64,000 nucleotides of DNA, from NCBI RefSeq assembly GCF_042682745.1, contig NZ_JBHUIO010000005.1, positions 1,240,001 to 1,304,000 of the forward strand, written 5' to 3'. This DNA is from Tumebacillus_A lipolyticus. Its GTDB lineage: Bacteria > Bacillota > Bacilli > Tumebacillales > Tumebacillaceae. This document shows, one piece after another, positions 63,549-64,000 of the stretch. Numbering within the stretch: position 1 is the stretch's first letter; every line of letters starts with the position of its first letter. The notes under the pieces are model-generated. The model saw nothing but the letters and a program-made list of their open reading frames with translations. It was not told the DNA's origin and searched no databases. The position numbers were made by a program, and so were the translations under genes.

Positions 63549-63584
63549 AAAAAGTCCTCTGCCTGATCGTCAGGTAGAGGACTT
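63548..63584. terminator. bidirectional terminator
   Basis: Stem AAGTCCTCTGCCTGA / TCAGGTAGAGGACTT between two convergent genes; overlaps the 3' end of the methyltransferase gene. Confidence 0.85.
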
Positions 63585-63971
63585 CGTCGTGCGCTCAAAG
63601 AGGATCAGCACGCCGTCCGGATGAAGCACGCGCTCAAGTTCCGCCAGGGTAGCTTCCCGATCTTCCAGATGGTCGAGCACATCTCGCGTGTAGACCAGAT
63701 CGAAAGACCCGTCTGCGAACGGCAGCTTGCGGAGATCGAGCTGAAGAAAATCGATGCCGCACCGCTCGGCTGCTGCCGCCATGCAACCGAGCGAGAGCGA
63801 GCCGCAGCTGAGATCGACGCCGGTCAACCGCCACATCGGGCGCTGGCGGGCAAGCTCCCGCAACAGCGGGCCGGTGCCACATCCCGCTTCCAACACGCGC
63901 GCTCGCTCTGGCAAGCGCAACTCGGAGAGGATCTTCACCTGTTCGACGAGATCCTGTTCGCTGACGATCAT
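63570..63971 (-). CDS. short class I SAM-dependent methyltransferase
   Basis: 133 residues from ATG 63971 (GGGAGGGAG upstream). Core Rossmann SAM domain: VLEAGCGTGPLLRELA, LTGVDLS, LQLDLRKLPFADGSFDLVYTRDVLDHL. Shorter than typical (about 200-250), ending soon after the last core strand, but with no sign of frameshift. Substrate unknown. Confidence 0.82.
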   Translation of the reverse strand: MIVSEQDLVEQVKILSELRLPERARVLEAGCGTGPLLRELARQRPMWRLTGVDLSCGSLSLGCMAAAAERCGIDFLQLDLRKLPFADGSFDLVYTRDVLDHLEDREATLAELERVLHPDGVLILFERTTKSST

Positions 63972-64000
63972 CTCTGCACTCCCTCCCAAGATGCGATCAA

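Noticed and set aside
1..64000. tRNA or rRNA genes and known riboswitch classes
   Set aside because: None recognised on either strand by eye; a covariance-model search was not possible here.

Overview
The window is from a Gram-positive Bacillales chromosome. The right end (about 54.9-64 kb, minus strand) carries the diagnostic order walR-walK-walH-walI-walJ, htrA, a CxxH/CxxC small protein and rlmH. The GC-rich codon use and this gene order suggest a Tumebacillus/Alicyclobacillaceae or Paenibacillaceae type of organism; the genus is a guess.

Everything between about 6.6 kb and rlmH looks like one large mosaic accessory island attached to the 3' end of rlmH. The last six codons of rlmH read GAG CCG TAT CAT AAG TAA (E-P-Y-H-K-stop). 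Copies of this tail, most ending TGA, recur in one orientation at about 6629, 16003, 18588, 26792, 27880, 30600, 37254, 40689, 45397, 50314, 52442 and in rlmH itself at 54905. This is the target and repeat pattern of staphylococcal SCC elements. C-terminal remnants of a large serine recombinase lie at 6262, 15801 and 54376, two of them running straight into a repeat. No intact recombinase is present.

The repeats cut the island into small cassettes: 6.6-16.0 kb (GNAT, methyltransferase, sortase B, 2,025-residue wall adhesin); 16.0-18.6 (PNPOx-like enzyme with divergent MocR regulator); 18.6-26.8 (GNAT, holin-like type I toxin-antitoxin, TerD-vWA protein, GAF-GGDEF cyclase, heterodimeric ABC exporter); 26.8-27.9 (one AraC regulator); 27.9-30.6 (MerR, GAP-family membrane protein, DUF4097-like lipoprotein); 30.6-37.3 (HAD phosphatase, S51-like peptidase, GyrI-like and WYL regulator, MerR plus two SRPBCC proteins); 37.3-40.7 (TetR, SpxH-like adaptor, DUF4386, methyltransferase); 40.7-45.4 (XRE-ImmA pair and a decayed IS21 element); 45.4-50.3 (one 1,526-residue nuclease/STAND-like NTPase); 50.3-52.4 (ParA-like ATPase plus SIR2); 52.4-54.9 (YaaC-like protein and recombinase remnant). 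The last four are the best candidates for phage-defence cassettes.

The left 6.6 kb holds an ABC transporter whose permease is fused to a large extracytoplasmic M1-aminopeptidase-like part (open to the window edge), a frameshifted PfpI gene, an MFS exporter and an internally shortened LysR regulator. Gene remnants (LysE, MFS, XRE, recombinase, toxin) are common throughout the island, so it has been remodelled repeatedly.
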